A stretch of 64,000 bases of DNA, from NCBI RefSeq assembly GCF_008373765.1, contig NZ_VUJW01000011.1, positions 124,001 to 188,000 on the forward strand, given 5' to 3'. This stretch comes from Nocardioides antri. GTDB taxonomy: Bacteria > Actinomycetota > Actinomycetes > Propionibacteriales > Nocardioidaceae. The notes beneath the pieces are model-generated. The model made no database searches, was not told where the DNA came from, and was given only the letters and a program-made list of their open reading frames with translations. The position numbers and the translations under genes were made by a program. Each line of letters opens with the position of its first letter. The first letter of the stretch is position 1. This document shows positions 34,628 through 44,152 of the stretch, one piece after another.

Positions 34628-34657
34628 CGGTCCCCCGACTCTAGGTGCGGGGACCGA
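34627..34657 (-). terminator. Hairpin between gdh and the ABC exporter
   Basis: A perfect nine-base inverted repeat (34627-34635 and 34649-34657, TCGGTCCCC with its complement) lies between the GDH stop and the ABC start. It may terminate gdh transcripts. In a read-through RNA its 3' arm would cover the GGGGGA sequence just before the ABC ATG and lower translation. TAGAGT in the loop (34638-34643) also looks like a -10. Confidence 0.5.
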
Positions 34658-34699
34658 CAGGCCGCGAATCGTTTATCCGCGCGGCGCGCCGGAAGATTC

Positions 34700-37600
34700 T
34701 CAGGCGAGCAGCCCGCGCACCACCCGCAGCGCGACCGAGACCCGGGCGAGGTCGGTGTCCTCGTCGGCGCAGATCGTCTCGAGCGTTTCCACGGCGTGGG
34801 CGACCACGCCTCCGGTGGAGGACTCCCAGGCGACGACCCGGCGCACTGCCTCCTCCCGCAGCTCGTCCGGCACGCCCCGCGCGCTGACCTCGTCGTCCGC
34901 CTCGGACACAGCGAGCACCTGGGCCGTGAGCTGGGCGTGCACGGCGTGCAGGTCGTCGCGCAGCGCCGCCCGGGCCATGGTCTGCCACTGGTCGGCGCGC
35001 GGCAGCGCGACGATCCGCTCCTGCAGCACCGACAGTCCCAGCCGCTCGCCGAGCGCGAAGTGCACCCGCGCGACGTCCTGCGGCGAGAGCCCGTCCCGGG
35101 TCGCGATGTCGACCACGTTGAGGAGCGCGTAGGCGACGTCGAACGACGCCACGCGGGCTGCCAGGTCCTCCGGCACGCCCTGCCCGACGAGCGTCGACCG
35201 GCGGGAGTCGTAGCCCGCCAGCTCGCGGCCGGTCAGCAGCTCCGGCAGGACGAGCATCGTCGCCTGAACCGGCTCGGCGAACATGTCGACCGTCGCCTGG
35301 CTGTCGAGCGGTGGCCGGCGGTTGGTGACGAGCCACCGGGACGCCCGCTCGACGAGGGTCCGCATGTCGACCCGCATCCGGGTCTGCACGGCCGCGTCGA
35401 TCTTGTTGTCGTACGTCGCCAGCTCGTCCCGGAGCGGGAGCGAGCCGTAGATCTCGCGCGCCACGAAGTTGGCGCGGGTGAGCTCGGCGGCGGACGCCCC
35501 GGTCTCCCCCGCCAGCCGCGGCCAGTAGGTCATGCCGGCGCCGTTGACCAGGTCGTTGACGACCTGGGTCACGATGATCTCCCGACGCAGCGGGTGCTGC
35601 TCGATCTGCGCGCCGAAGCCCTCGCGCACAGCCTGTGGGAAGTAGGACACCAGGTCGAGGACGCAGTAGGGGTCCTCCGGCAGGTCGGACGACAACAGCT
35701 CCTCGGCCAGCACGATCTTCGTGTAGGCCATCAGCACCGAGAGCTCCGGCTGGGTGAGCGCGCCACCCTGCTCGATCCGCCGCCTGACCTCGGCCTTCGC
35801 CGGGAGCGCCTCGAGGTCGCGGTCGAGCCGGCCCTCGCTCTCCAGCTTGCGCATCCACTGCTCGTGCACGTGCAGGAGCGACGGCGCGTTCTTGGCCGCG
35901 TTGGCGAGCGCGAGGTTCTGCTCGTAGTTGTCGCGCAGCACCAGGTCGGCGACCTCGTCGGTCATCGACGCCAACAGCTTGTTGCGCTGCTTCTCGGTCA
36001 GGTCGCCGTCGAGCACCACCCGGTCCAGGAGGATCTTGAGGTTGACCTCCCGGTCGGAGGTGTCGACGCCGGCGGAGTTGTCGATGAAGTCGGTGTTGAT
36101 CCTGCCGCCGTTGTGGGCGAACTCGATCCGGCCGCGCTGGGTGAAGCCCAGGTTGCCGCCCTCGCCGACGACACGCGCCCGCAGCTCGGTGCCGTTGACC
36201 CGGATCGCGTCGTTGGCCTTGTCGCCGGCGTCCGCGCTGGTCTCGCTGCTCGCCTTGACGTAGGTCCCGATGCCGCCGTTCCACAGCAGGTCGACCGGCG
36301 CCAGCAGGATCGCCTTCATCAGCTCCGCCGGCGTCATCTTGTCGACGTTGCGGAGGATCCCGAGCGCCGAGCGGATCTGGTGGTTGAGCTTGATCGACTT
36401 CGCCGAGCGGGGGAACACCCCGCCGCCCTCCGAGATCAGCGACTTGTCGTAGTCCTGCCAGCTCGACCGGGGCAGCTCGAACAACCGCTTGCGCTCGGCG
36501 TACGACGTCGCCGCGTCCGGCTCCGGGTCGATGAAGATGTCACGGTGGTCGAAAGCGGCCACCAGCCGGATGTGCTCCGAGCACAGCATCCCGTTGCCGA
36601 ACACGTCGCCCGACATGTCGCCGATCCCGACCACGCTGATGTCCTGGGTCTGGCAGTCGACGCCGAGCTCACGGAAGTGGCGGCGCACCGACACCCACGC
36701 CCCGCGGGCCGTGATGCCCATCGCCTTGTGGTCGTAGCCGACGGAGCCACCGGACGCGAACGCGTCGCCGAGCCAGAAGCCGTAGTCCTTCGAGACCCCG
36801 TTGGCGATGTCGGAGAACGTCGCGGTGCCCTTGTCGGCGGCGACCACCAGGTAGGAGTCGTTGCCGTCACAGCGCACGACCCGCTCGGGCGGGACCGTCT
36901 CGCCCCCGACCAGGTTGTCGGTGACGTCGAGCAGACCGCGGATGAACGTCTTGTAGCACTCGACGCCCTCGGCGAGCCACGCGTCGCGGTCGGAGCCGTC
37001 GGGCAGCTGCTTGGCGTAGAACCCGCCCTTCGCGCCGACCGGCACGATCACGGTGTTCTTGACCATCTGCGCCTTCACCAGGCCGAGGATCTCGGTGCGG
37101 AAGTCGTCGCGCCGGTCGGACCAGCGCAGGCCACCGCGGGCGACGGCGCCGAACCGGAGGTGCACGCCCTCGACCCGCGGCGAGTACACGAAGATCTCGT
37201 ACTTCGGCCGCGGCTCCGGCAGGTCCGGGATCGCCGACGGCTCCATCTTCAGCGACAGGTAGGTCTTCGGCCGCCTGCTGTCGCCGGCGTGCTGGAAGTA
37301 GTTCGTGCGCAGCGTGGCCCGGATGTGGGTGAGGTAGGACCGCAGGATCCGGTCGTGGTCGAGGCTGACCACGTCGTCGAGCGCCTTGGTGATCCGGGCC
37401 TCGAGGTCGGCCTGCCCCTGGCTGCGGTCGTCGTCGCTGAGGTCCGGGTCGAACCGGGTCTCGAACAGCTCCACCAGCATGCGGGCGAGCTCGACGTTGT
37501 CGGACAGCGCACCCTCGAGCGAGTCGATGGCGAACGGCGAGTTCCCCTGCCGCATGTACTTCGCGTAGGCGCGCAGCAGCATGGCCTGGCGCCACGTCAG

Positions 37601-39643
37601 CGACGCCCGCAGCACCAGCGCGTTGAACCCGTCGATCTCGGTGTAGCCGTCCCAGATCGCGCGGAGGGCGTCGGAGAAGAGCTCCCGTGCCTGGTCGGGC
37701 AGCGGGGCGCCGTACCTCAGGCCGAAGTCGTAGATGTGCGACACGCGCTCCAGCCCGATCAGCCCGTAGGGCCGCTCGTCGACCACCTCGACGCCCATCG
37801 ACGAGAGCATCGGGAGCACCTCGGAGAGCGACAGGGGGGAGCCGACGCGGAACAGCTTGAGCCGCGCCTCGCCCTCCGGCGCGTCGAGCTCGGAGTAGAG
37901 CGCCTGGTCGATGCCGGCGTCGCCGTGGATCGCCTCGAGGCGCCCGAGGTCGACCGCGGCGGTCCGCGCAGGGAAGTCCTCCTTGTAGGCCTCCGGGAAC
38001 GCGTCGACGTAGCGGCGGCCGAGGATCGCACCGACCTCCTCGCCGTACTCCGCGGAGACGGCGTGCAGGAAGTCGTCGTGCCACGACCGGGACGCGTCGA
38101 TCAGGCGACGCTCGAGGTCGCCCGTGTCGACGTCGGGGATCGTCTCCCCGGCGGGCATCCGCACGACGAAGTGGACCCGCGCCGTCGTGGACTGGCTGAT
38201 GCTGACGTTGAACTCGATCGAGTCGGGGTCGATCCGGCCCTCCCCGATGACGTGCGCCAGGATCCGCACGAACTTCTGCCGGACGCTGGTGTTGTAGCGG
38301 TCGCGGGGCAGGTAGATCAGGACCGAGAGGTACCGGTCGTAGGTGTCCTTCCGGATGAACAGGCGTACGGCGCGGCGCTCGCGCGCCTGCATCGCACCCT
38401 CCGCGATCGCGGCCAGCTCCTTGACGGGCGTGTGGAACAGCTCGTCGCGAGGGTAGGTCTCGAGGGTGTCGAGCAGCGCGTTGCCGTCGTGGCTGCGCGG
38501 GTCGAGGCCGGTGAGCTCCAGCACCGCGTCCACCTTGTCCCGCAGCAGCGGCACCCGCAGCACCGACTCCGTGTAGGCGGCGCTCGAGAGGAGGCCGAGG
38601 AACCGGCGCTCGCCGACGACCTCGCCGTTGTCGCCGTAGACCTTGACCCCGACGTAGTCGAGGTAGGCGGGCCGGTGCACCGTCGCCCGCGAGTTCGCCT
38701 TCGCGAGGACCAGCAGCGTCTTCTCCCGTGCCTTCGCCTTCACCGCGCCCGAGAGGCGGCTGAACGAGGACGACTTGTGGCCGGCCCTCGACCCGTCCCG
38801 CAGGATGCCGAGGCCGCTGTCCGGCACCGGCCGCAGGATGTCGGCTCCGCCGACCTTTCCGCCGTCGTCGGTGCTGTCAGGGACCTGCTCGAGCTCGTAC
38901 TCCCGGTAGCCGAGGAACGTGAAGTGCTCGTCGGCCAGCCACGCCAGCAGCTCGCGACCCTCCTGCACCTCGTGCTCCGGCAGCGGCGGCGGCGACTCGT
39001 CGAGCTCCGCGACGATCGCGCGCACGCGCTCCTGCATGGCCGACCAGTCCTCGACCGACGCCCGCACGTCGCCGAGCACGCGTCGTACGTCGTCGGCCAG
39101 CCGCTCCGCCTCGCCGGAGTCCTCCGCCAGCCGGTCGATCTCGACGTGCATCCACGACTCGCGGATCGCGCCGTCGCGCGGCGTGGCCGACCCCGCCGCG
39201 ACCGGGTGCAGGTCCAGCAGCTGGCCGGACTCGTCACGCTCGACGTCGAGGGTCGGGTGCAGCACGAGGTGGGCGTCGCGGTGCTGGCGCGCCAGCTCCA
39301 TCGTCAGCGAGTCGACGAGGAACGACATGTCGTCGGTGACCACCTCGACCACGGAGTGCCCGCCTGCCGACCAGCCGTGCTCGGCCACCGTCGGCGTGTA
39401 GACCCGCACCTTCGTCGTGCCGGGCTGCCGCTCGGCGGCGAGGTGGTGGTGGGAGGCGTAGGCGCCGTAGACGTCGACCTCGGATCGGTCCGCGAGCTCG
39501 TCGGTGCCGACGTGGCGGTAGTAGGCCGCGAGCACGGGCACGAGCTGGTCGTCCGGTGGAGCCGAGGTCCCCTTCCCGTGGCGGGCCACCTCAGCGGCCT
39601 GGTCGAAGATCTGGTCCCGGTCGGTATGCGTCGTCGTTGACAC
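34700..39643 (-). CDS. gdh: NAD-specific glutamate dehydrogenase, large type
   Basis: The 1647-residue enzyme is the very large NAD-GDH (Bac_GDH) class that oxidises glutamate to 2-oxoglutarate and ammonia, serving catabolism and nitrogen balance. The long regulatory N-terminal half contains ACT-like regions (VEVVTDDMSFLVDSL). The catalytic core carries PVGAKGGFYAKQ, with the substrate-binding Lys, and GGLRWSDRRDDFRTEI. The length fits the family. The frame is open far upstream (to about 40210); GTG 39643 is preferred because the N-terminus then begins like other family members, with GTG 39652 as alternative. It is divergent from the tandem DUF2505 genes and stands alone upstream of the ABC pair. 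Confidence 0.95.
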   Translation of the reverse strand: MSTTTHTDRDQIFDQAAEVARHGKGTSAPPDDQLVPVLAAYYRHVGTDELADRSEVDVYGAYASHHHLAAERQPGTTKVRVYTPTVAEHGWSAGGHSVVEVVTDDMSFLVDSLTMELARQHRDAHLVLHPTLDVERDESGQLLDLHPVAAGSATPRDGAIRESWMHVEIDRLAEDSGEAERLADDVRRVLGDVRASVEDWSAMQERVRAIVAELDESPPPLPEHEVQEGRELLAWLADEHFTFLGYREYELEQVPDSTDDGGKVGGADILRPVPDSGLGILRDGSRAGHKSSSFSRLSGAVKAKAREKTLLVLAKANSRATVHRPAYLDYVGVKVYGDNGEVVGERRFLGLLSSAAYTESVLRVPLLRDKVDAVLELTGLDPRSHDGNALLDTLETYPRDELFHTPVKELAAIAEGAMQARERRAVRLFIRKDTYDRYLSVLIYLPRDRYNTSVRQKFVRILAHVIGEGRIDPDSIEFNVSISQSTTARVHFVVRMPAGETIPDVDTGDLERRLIDASRSWHDDFLHAVSAEYGEEVGAILGRRYVDAFPEAYKEDFPARTAAVDLGRLEAIHGDAGIDQALYSELDAPEGEARLKLFRVGSPLSLSEVLPMLSSMGVEVVDERPYGLIGLERVSHIYDFGLRYGAPLPDQARELFSDALRAIWDGYTEIDGFNALVLRASLTWRQAMLLRAYAKYMRQGNSPFAIDSLEGALSDNVELARMLVELFETRFDPDLSDDDRSQGQADLEARITKALDDVVSLDHDRILRSYLTHIRATLRTNYFQHAGDSRRPKTYLSLKMEPSAIPDLPEPRPKYEIFVYSPRVEGVHLRFGAVARGGLRWSDRRDDFRTEILGLVKAQMVKNTVIVPVGAKGGFYAKQLPDGSDRDAWLAEGVECYKTFIRGLLDVTDNLVGGETVPPERVVRCDGNDSYLVVAADKGTATFSDIANGVSKDYGFWLGDAFASGGSVGYDHKAMGITARGAWVSVRRHFRELGVDCQTQDISVVGIGDMSGDVFGNGMLCSEHIRLVAAFDHRDIFIDPEPDAATSYAERKRLFELPRSSWQDYDKSLISEGGGVFPRSAKSIKLNHQIRSALGILRNVDKMTPAELMKAILLAPVDLLWNGGIGTYVKASSETSADAGDKANDAIRVNGTELRARVVGEGGNLGFTQRGRIEFAHNGGRINTDFIDNSAGVDTSDREVNLKILLDRVVLDGDLTEKQRNKLLASMTDEVADLVLRDNYEQNLALANAAKNAPSLLHVHEQWMRKLESEGRLDRDLEALPAKAEVRRRIEQGGALTQPELSVLMAYTKIVLAEELLSSDLPEDPYCVLDLVSYFPQAVREGFGAQIEQHPLRREIIVTQVVNDLVNGAGMTYWPRLAGETGASAAELTRANFVAREIYGSLPLRDELATYDNKIDAAVQTRMRVDMRTLVERASRWLVTNRRPPLDSQATVDMFAEPVQATMLVLPELLTGRELAGYDSRRSTLVGQGVPEDLAARVASFDVAYALLNVVDIATRDGLSPQDVARVHFALGERLGLSVLQERIVALPRADQWQTMARAALRDDLHAVHAQLTAQVLAVSEADDEVSARGVPDELREEAVRRVVAWESSTGGVVAHAVETLETICADEDTDLARVSVALRVVRGLLA

Positions 39644-39709
39644 GAATCTCACACTAGACCCGGGCGGTGCACGTGTGCAGCGGTGGCTCCATGCGCAAGG
39701 ATGTGCGAC

Positions 39710-40201
39710 GTGAGGTTCCAGCACACGTCGTCGTACGACGCCCCGGTGGATGCGGTCTTCGCGATGCTCACCGACGCCCGCTGGCGCGAGAAGGTCGCCG
39801 AGGCGCGGGGCGTGGTGTCGTCCGACGTGACCGTCACCCCGGAGGGCCCTGAAAGCTCGGGCTACCGGATCGTGATCGACCAGGTGCAGGACACCGCGGG
39901 CCTGCCGGCGATCGCGAAGAAGATCACCGGCGACACGACACGGGCCGTCGTCACCGAGGTCTGGACCTCCCCCACCGCGGGCACGATCGAGATCCTCGTG
40001 CCGGGCAAGCCGACCAAGGCGACCGGCACGGTGTCCCTCGTCTCGGACGGGGCATCGACCCGTCACGTCACCGATCTGGAGCTCACCGTCAAGGTGCCCC
40101 TCATCGGCGGCAGGCTCGAGCAGCTGATGGCCGACGACATCGGCAAGGGACTCGAGGTCGAGCAGGCCGTCGGAGTCGCCTGGCTGGAAGGGAACCACTG
40201 A
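39710..40201 (+). CDS. DUF2505-family protein (first of tandem pair)
   Basis: This is a protein of about 163 residues of the DUF2505 family, an SRPBCC/START-like fold (VRFQHTSSYDAPVDAVFAMLTDARW, ending VEQAVGVAWLEGNH). The start is GTG 39710, with AAGG nine bases upstream; an in-frame ATG at 39701 is the alternative. It is a soluble protein with no obvious catalytic residues, and ligand binding is inferred from the fold. It is followed one base later by its paralogue. Confidence 0.82.
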   Translation: MRFQHTSSYDAPVDAVFAMLTDARWREKVAEARGVVSSDVTVTPEGPESSGYRIVIDQVQDTAGLPAIAKKITGDTTRAVVTEVWTSPTAGTIEILVPGKPTKATGTVSLVSDGASTRHVTDLELTVKVPLIGGRLEQLMADDIGKGLEVEQAVGVAWLEGNH

Positions 40202-40202
40202 C

Positions 40203-40688
40203 GTGTCCACCCGGATCGTGCACGAGCTGACCTACGAGGCACCGCTGGCCGACGTCGCCGCGATGCTGGCCGATCCTGCGTTCCGCGACGAGGTCTGCGT
40301 CAACCAGCGGGCCACGAAGCACTCGGTGTCGATCGACGGCGTGCAGGGCGACCCGATGAAGGTGCGCGTGGAGTACTCCCAGCCGACCGACCGGGTGCCC
40401 GGCTTCGCGAAGAAGTTCGTCGGCAGCGAGGTCGACATCGTGCAGTCGGAGACCTGGACCAGCCCGGACCGCGGCGACATCCACGTCACCATCCCCGGCA
40501 AGCCCGGCGAGCTGGTCGGCACCGCGGTCCTCACCGAGAAGGACGGCGTCACCACCGAGACCGTCACGCTCGACATCACCGTCAAGATCCCGCTCGTCTC
40601 CGGCAAGATCGAGGGGCTGATCGGCAAGATCTTCGGCTCCGCGATGCGTGCCGAGCAGCGCACCGGCGTGGCCTGGCTGTCGCGCTAG
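40203..40688 (+). CDS. DUF2505-family protein (second of tandem pair)
   Basis: The 161-residue paralogue of the preceding gene starts at GTG 40203, one base after its stop. It shows the same layout (HELTYEAPLADVAAMLADPAF, YSQPTDRVPGFAKKFVG, final EQRTGVAWLSR). The two are alike from end to end, so this is a local duplication. The stop overlaps the convergent small membrane ORF by four bases. Function is unknown. Confidence 0.85.
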   Translation: MSTRIVHELTYEAPLADVAAMLADPAFRDEVCVNQRATKHSVSIDGVQGDPMKVRVEYSQPTDRVPGFAKKFVGSEVDIVQSETWTSPDRGDIHVTIPGKPGELVGTAVLTEKDGVTTETVTLDITVKIPLVSGKIEGLIGKIFGSAMRAEQRTGVAWLSR

Positions 40689-40849
40689 CCCGGGTCACCC
40701 GGCTGCCGGTCGGCCTCCGCCTCCTCCGCGGCGTCGCGGCGGCGCTGGACGACGATCACCGCTCCCAGCAGGAGGAACGGGCCGAACGCCAGGATCAGCG
40801 TCAGCGCCAGCTCCGCCGGGTGGTCGGAGCCGACGTGCCAGGGAGTCAC
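40685..40849 (-). CDS. Small single-pass membrane protein downstream of pruA
   Basis: A 54-residue ORF starts at GTG 40849, 26 bases after the pruA stop and on the same strand. It has one hydrophobic helix (ELALTLILAFGPFLLLGAVIVV) followed by a basic RRR and an acidic tail (AAEEAEAD), a typical small actinobacterial membrane protein. There is no ribosome site of note. Support comes from position and hydrophobic pattern only. Function is unknown. Confidence 0.55.
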   Translation of the reverse strand: MTPWHVGSDHPAELALTLILAFGPFLLLGAVIVVQRRRDAAEEAEADRQPGDPG

Positions 40850-40875
40850 GGGACCCAGTGTCCCACCAGCAGGTC

Positions 40876-42504
40876 TCAGCCCATGTGCGGGTAGGTGTGG
40901 TCCTTCGGCGGCGAGAGCGTCTCCTTGATCGACCGCGGTGAGGTCCAGCGCAGCAGGTTGGAGGCGGCACCGGCCTTGTCGTTGGTGCCGGAGGCCCGGC
41001 CGCCGCCGAACGGCTGCTGGCCGACGACCGCGCCGGTGGGCTTGTCGTTGATGTAGAAGTTGCCGGCGGCGAACCGCAGCGTCATGCGGGCCCACCGGAT
41101 CGCAGCGCGGTCCTGCGCGATGATCGCCCCGGTGAGGGCGTACGGCGCCGCGGACTCCGCCTGGACGACGACCTTCTCGAAGTCGGCGTCGTCGTAGACG
41201 TGGACCGCCAGGATCGGCCCGAAGTACTCCGTCGTGAACACCTCGTCCGCCGGGTCCTCACCGACAACGATCGTGGGCCGGACGAACCAGCCCTCCGAGT
41301 CGTCGGTCTTGCCGCCCGCGACGACCTGGAGGCCCGGGGTCGCCTTCGCCCGCTCGATCGCCGCGGTGTGCTTCTTGAAGGCCCGGTCGTCGATGACCGC
41401 GCCGAGGAAGTGCGAGAAGTCGGTGGGGTCGCCCATCGAGAGCGCGTCGGTCTTGGCGATGAGGTCGTCGCCGATCCGCTCCCACAGCGACCGCGGCACA
41501 TAGGCCCGCGACGCGGCGGAGCACTTCTGCCCGCCGTACTCGAACGCACCGCGGATCAGGGCCGTCGTGACCACGTCGGGGTCGGCGGACGGGTGGGCGA
41601 TGACGAAGTCCTTGCCGCCGGTCTCGCCGACCAGCCGCGGGTAGGTGCGGTACGACGGCAGGTTCGAGCCGACCGTCTGCCACAGCCGCTGGAACGTCGG
41701 GGTCGAGCCGGTGAAGTGGATGCCCGCGAGGTCGGGGTGTGCGAGGGCGACCTCCGAGACCGCCAGGCCGTCGCCGGGCAGCATGTTGATGACGCCCGGC
41801 GGCATGCCCGCCTCGATCAGCAGCTGCATCGTCAGCGACGCCGCGTGCTGCTGGGTCGGGCTGGGCTTCCAGATCACGGTGTTGCCCATCAGCGCCGGCG
41901 CGGTGGGCAGGTTGCCGGCGATCGCGGTGAAGTTGAACGGCGTGATCGCGTAGACGAAGCCCTCGAGCGGCCGGTGGTCGGTGCGGTTCCACACGCCGGG
42001 GCTGTTGGCGATCGGCTGCTCGGCCAGGATCTGCTTGGCGTAGTGGACGTTGAACCGCCAGAAGTCGATGAGCTCGCACGCCGCGTCGATCTCGGCCTGG
42101 AACGCCGTCTTCGACTGGCCCAGCACGGTCGCGGCGTTGAGCCGCTGCCGCCACGGGCCGGCCAGCAGCTCGGCCGCTCTGAGCAGGATCGCGCACCGCT
42201 CGTCGAACGGCATCGCCCGCCACTCGGGCGCCGCCGTCGTGGCCGCCTCGACCGCTCGCTGGGCGTCGGGCTGGGTCGCGTTCTTCAGGACGCCCAGCAC
42301 GTGGGCGTGGTCGTGCGGCTGGACCACCTTGATCTCCGGTCCGCCACCGGCCACCCACTCGCCGCCGATGTAGGCGTCCATCCGGTGCTCGGTCGCCTCC
42401 TGCCGGGCGATCTCCGCAGCCAGCGCGTCGCGCTCCGGCGAGCCGGGCGCATAGGTCAGGTTGGGCTCGTTGACGGGAGCCGGGGGGAACGTGATCGCGT
42501 CCAT
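40876..42504 (-). CDS. pruA: 1-pyrroline-5-carboxylate dehydrogenase (L-glutamate gamma-semialdehyde dehydrogenase)
   Basis: The 542-residue aldehyde dehydrogenase oxidises glutamate semialdehyde (from proline or ornithine) to glutamate with NAD. It has the N-terminal signature GGEWVAGGGPEIKVVQPHDH, the VGETGGKD motif with the general-base Glu, GGQKCSAASR with the catalytic Cys and the C-terminal VGQQPFGGGRASGTNDKAG. Length and motifs match the class-4 P5CDH of actinobacteria. ATG 42504 is chosen; the frame continues upstream but has no start that fits the family. Its product glutamate feeds the NAD-GDH encoded nearby. Confidence 0.95.
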   Translation of the reverse strand: MDAITFPPAPVNEPNLTYAPGSPERDALAAEIARQEATEHRMDAYIGGEWVAGGGPEIKVVQPHDHAHVLGVLKNATQPDAQRAVEAATTAAPEWRAMPFDERCAILLRAAELLAGPWRQRLNAATVLGQSKTAFQAEIDAACELIDFWRFNVHYAKQILAEQPIANSPGVWNRTDHRPLEGFVYAITPFNFTAIAGNLPTAPALMGNTVIWKPSPTQQHAASLTMQLLIEAGMPPGVINMLPGDGLAVSEVALAHPDLAGIHFTGSTPTFQRLWQTVGSNLPSYRTYPRLVGETGGKDFVIAHPSADPDVVTTALIRGAFEYGGQKCSAASRAYVPRSLWERIGDDLIAKTDALSMGDPTDFSHFLGAVIDDRAFKKHTAAIERAKATPGLQVVAGGKTDDSEGWFVRPTIVVGEDPADEVFTTEYFGPILAVHVYDDADFEKVVVQAESAAPYALTGAIIAQDRAAIRWARMTLRFAAGNFYINDKPTGAVVGQQPFGGGRASGTNDKAGAASNLLRWTSPRSIKETLSPPKDHTYPHMG

Positions 42505-42550
42505 GCTCCCGATGTTGTCAGACAATCGGGCACTCGCCCAACCGGGGCCG

Positions 42551-44017
42551 TCAGCGGCTGGTGCCCTTTCCCTTCGGCTTCGCCGAGGACGTCGTACGAC
42601 GTCCGCGCGGAGCGCGCTGCCGGCCGGCCGACGAGACCTCGAGCAGCTCGTCGAGGGCCTCGCGCAGGCAGATGCCGAGCAGGTCGGCGTCCGGCACCAC
42701 GTCGCGGTCGGCGGTGATGCCGTAGAACACGCCGCCGTTGTAGGAGGTGACGCTGATGACCAGCGGGTGTCCGGGCACCAGCGGCGCGACCGGGTAGCTC
42801 GCCAGCATCTCGGCGCCGGCGGCGTAGAGCGGGGTCTGCGGGCCGGGCACGTTCGTGACCGAGAGCTGGTAGCCGCGGCGCAGCTCGGCGGCGGCCACCC
42901 GCGACCCGATCGCGTGGAAGGTGGTCGGCGCGAACCCGGCGACACCGGCGAGCCGGTTCGCCGCCACGCTGCGACCGGTCTCCTTGTGCGCCTGGAACGA
43001 GTAGGAGACCTGGTGCAGCCGCACGACCGGGCTCGCCTCCCCCACCGGCAGGTCGACGAAGTGCGCCGCGATCTGGCTGCCGAGCGAGGTCGCCTCGAGC
43101 TCCTCGTCGATCACGGAGACCGGTACCACCGCGCGCACCTGCCGGATCCCGCCCATCGACTCGGCCCGGGTCATCAGCCACGAGCGGAGGCCGCCGGTGA
43201 CGGTCGCGAGGATGACGTCGTTGACCGTGCCGCCGTGCGCCTGCCGGACCTTGCGGTAGTCGGCCAGGCAGGTCTCGACGGTGACCACCCGGCGCTGCTG
43301 CGACAGCTCGCCGCCGATCACCCCCCGGGACTTGGGCCGGCGGCCCGTGAGCGCCTCGGCGACGCTGCGGACCCGGCGGGTGCGCTCGTCGAGGGTGCGG
43401 ACCACGGCCCGGGACGTCCCGCGCACCGTGTTGGCGACGGTCTGGCCGTCGACGAGCGCGTCGCGGACCGCGCCGGCGACGAGCGCGCCCGGCGCCGGGG
43501 CACGACGCGGCGCCCAGTCGTCGGGCTCGAGCTCGCGCGGGGTCGGCTGGGTGTCGAGCAGCAGCTGGCCGAGGTCGACGGTGTGGACACCGTCGACGAG
43601 CGCCTGGTGGGTCTTGGAGAGCAGGGCGACCCGGCCGCCCTCGAGACCCTCGACGAAGTAGACCTCCCACAGCGGGCGGGTGCGGTCGAGCGGGCGCGAC
43701 ACGATCCGGGAGGCGAGCTCGAGCAGCTGGCTCGACGTACCCGGACGGGGCAGGGCCGAGCGTCGTACGTGGAAGCCGAGGTCGAAGTTCTCGTCGTCGA
43801 CCCACAGCGGCGGCGCCAGGTGGCCGGGGACCACCTGGACGCGCTGCCGGTAGCGCGGCACGAACGCGATGCGGTCGCGGATCAGCTCGACCAGCCGGTT
43901 GTAGTCGAACCCCGAGTCGCCCGGATCGAAGATCTCGATCGTCGCGTTGTGGGCCGGGGTCTGAGGAGTCTCTGCGGTCAGGAGCGCGAGGTCGCGAGTT
44001 CGCAACCGATCGACCAC
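42551..44017 (-). CDS. WS/DGAT-family acyltransferase with altered active-site motif
   Basis: The 488-residue protein is of the wax ester synthase/diacylglycerol acyltransferase type that makes storage lipids. It aligns with the family from MVDRLRTRDLALL through PLDRTRPLWEVYFVEGL to SVTNVPGPQTPLYAAGA and VTSYNGGVFYGITADRD. The motif HHxxxDG is changed: the codons read CAC CAG GCG CTC GTC GAC GGT, that is HQALVDG at 137-143, so the second His is Gln138. Family work points to that His as catalytic. Activity may be lost or altered. GTG 44017 has GGTGGA upstream. It ends 47 bases before the pruA start, on the same strand. Confidence 0.88.
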   Translation of the reverse strand: MVDRLRTRDLALLTAETPQTPAHNATIEIFDPGDSGFDYNRLVELIRDRIAFVPRYRQRVQVVPGHLAPPLWVDDENFDLGFHVRRSALPRPGTSSQLLELASRIVSRPLDRTRPLWEVYFVEGLEGGRVALLSKTHQALVDGVHTVDLGQLLLDTQPTPRELEPDDWAPRRAPAPGALVAGAVRDALVDGQTVANTVRGTSRAVVRTLDERTRRVRSVAEALTGRRPKSRGVIGGELSQQRRVVTVETCLADYRKVRQAHGGTVNDVILATVTGGLRSWLMTRAESMGGIRQVRAVVPVSVIDEELEATSLGSQIAAHFVDLPVGEASPVVRLHQVSYSFQAHKETGRSVAANRLAGVAGFAPTTFHAIGSRVAAAELRRGYQLSVTNVPGPQTPLYAAGAEMLASYPVAPLVPGHPLVISVTSYNGGVFYGITADRDVVPDADLLGICLREALDELLEVSSAGRQRAPRGRRTTSSAKPKGKGTSR

Positions 44018-44152
44018 GGGTATTCCACCGCCTTCTGGAACCAGCCCCCGTCAAGTCCCCATGACTTGCTGCGTGAGATTCTGACAGAGCGCCGGGGCCA
44101 CGCTGGCATTTGTCCGCGTGTGCTGCGGTGGACGACGGCGGAAGGATCAGGG

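Noticed and set aside
32888-39640. A plus-strand open frame of 2250 codons antisense to the ABC and GDH genes
   Set aside because: It is a shadow frame caused by very high GC and codon bias of the real minus-strand genes; its translation is low in complexity (Arg, Val, Asp, Gly repeats) with no domain.
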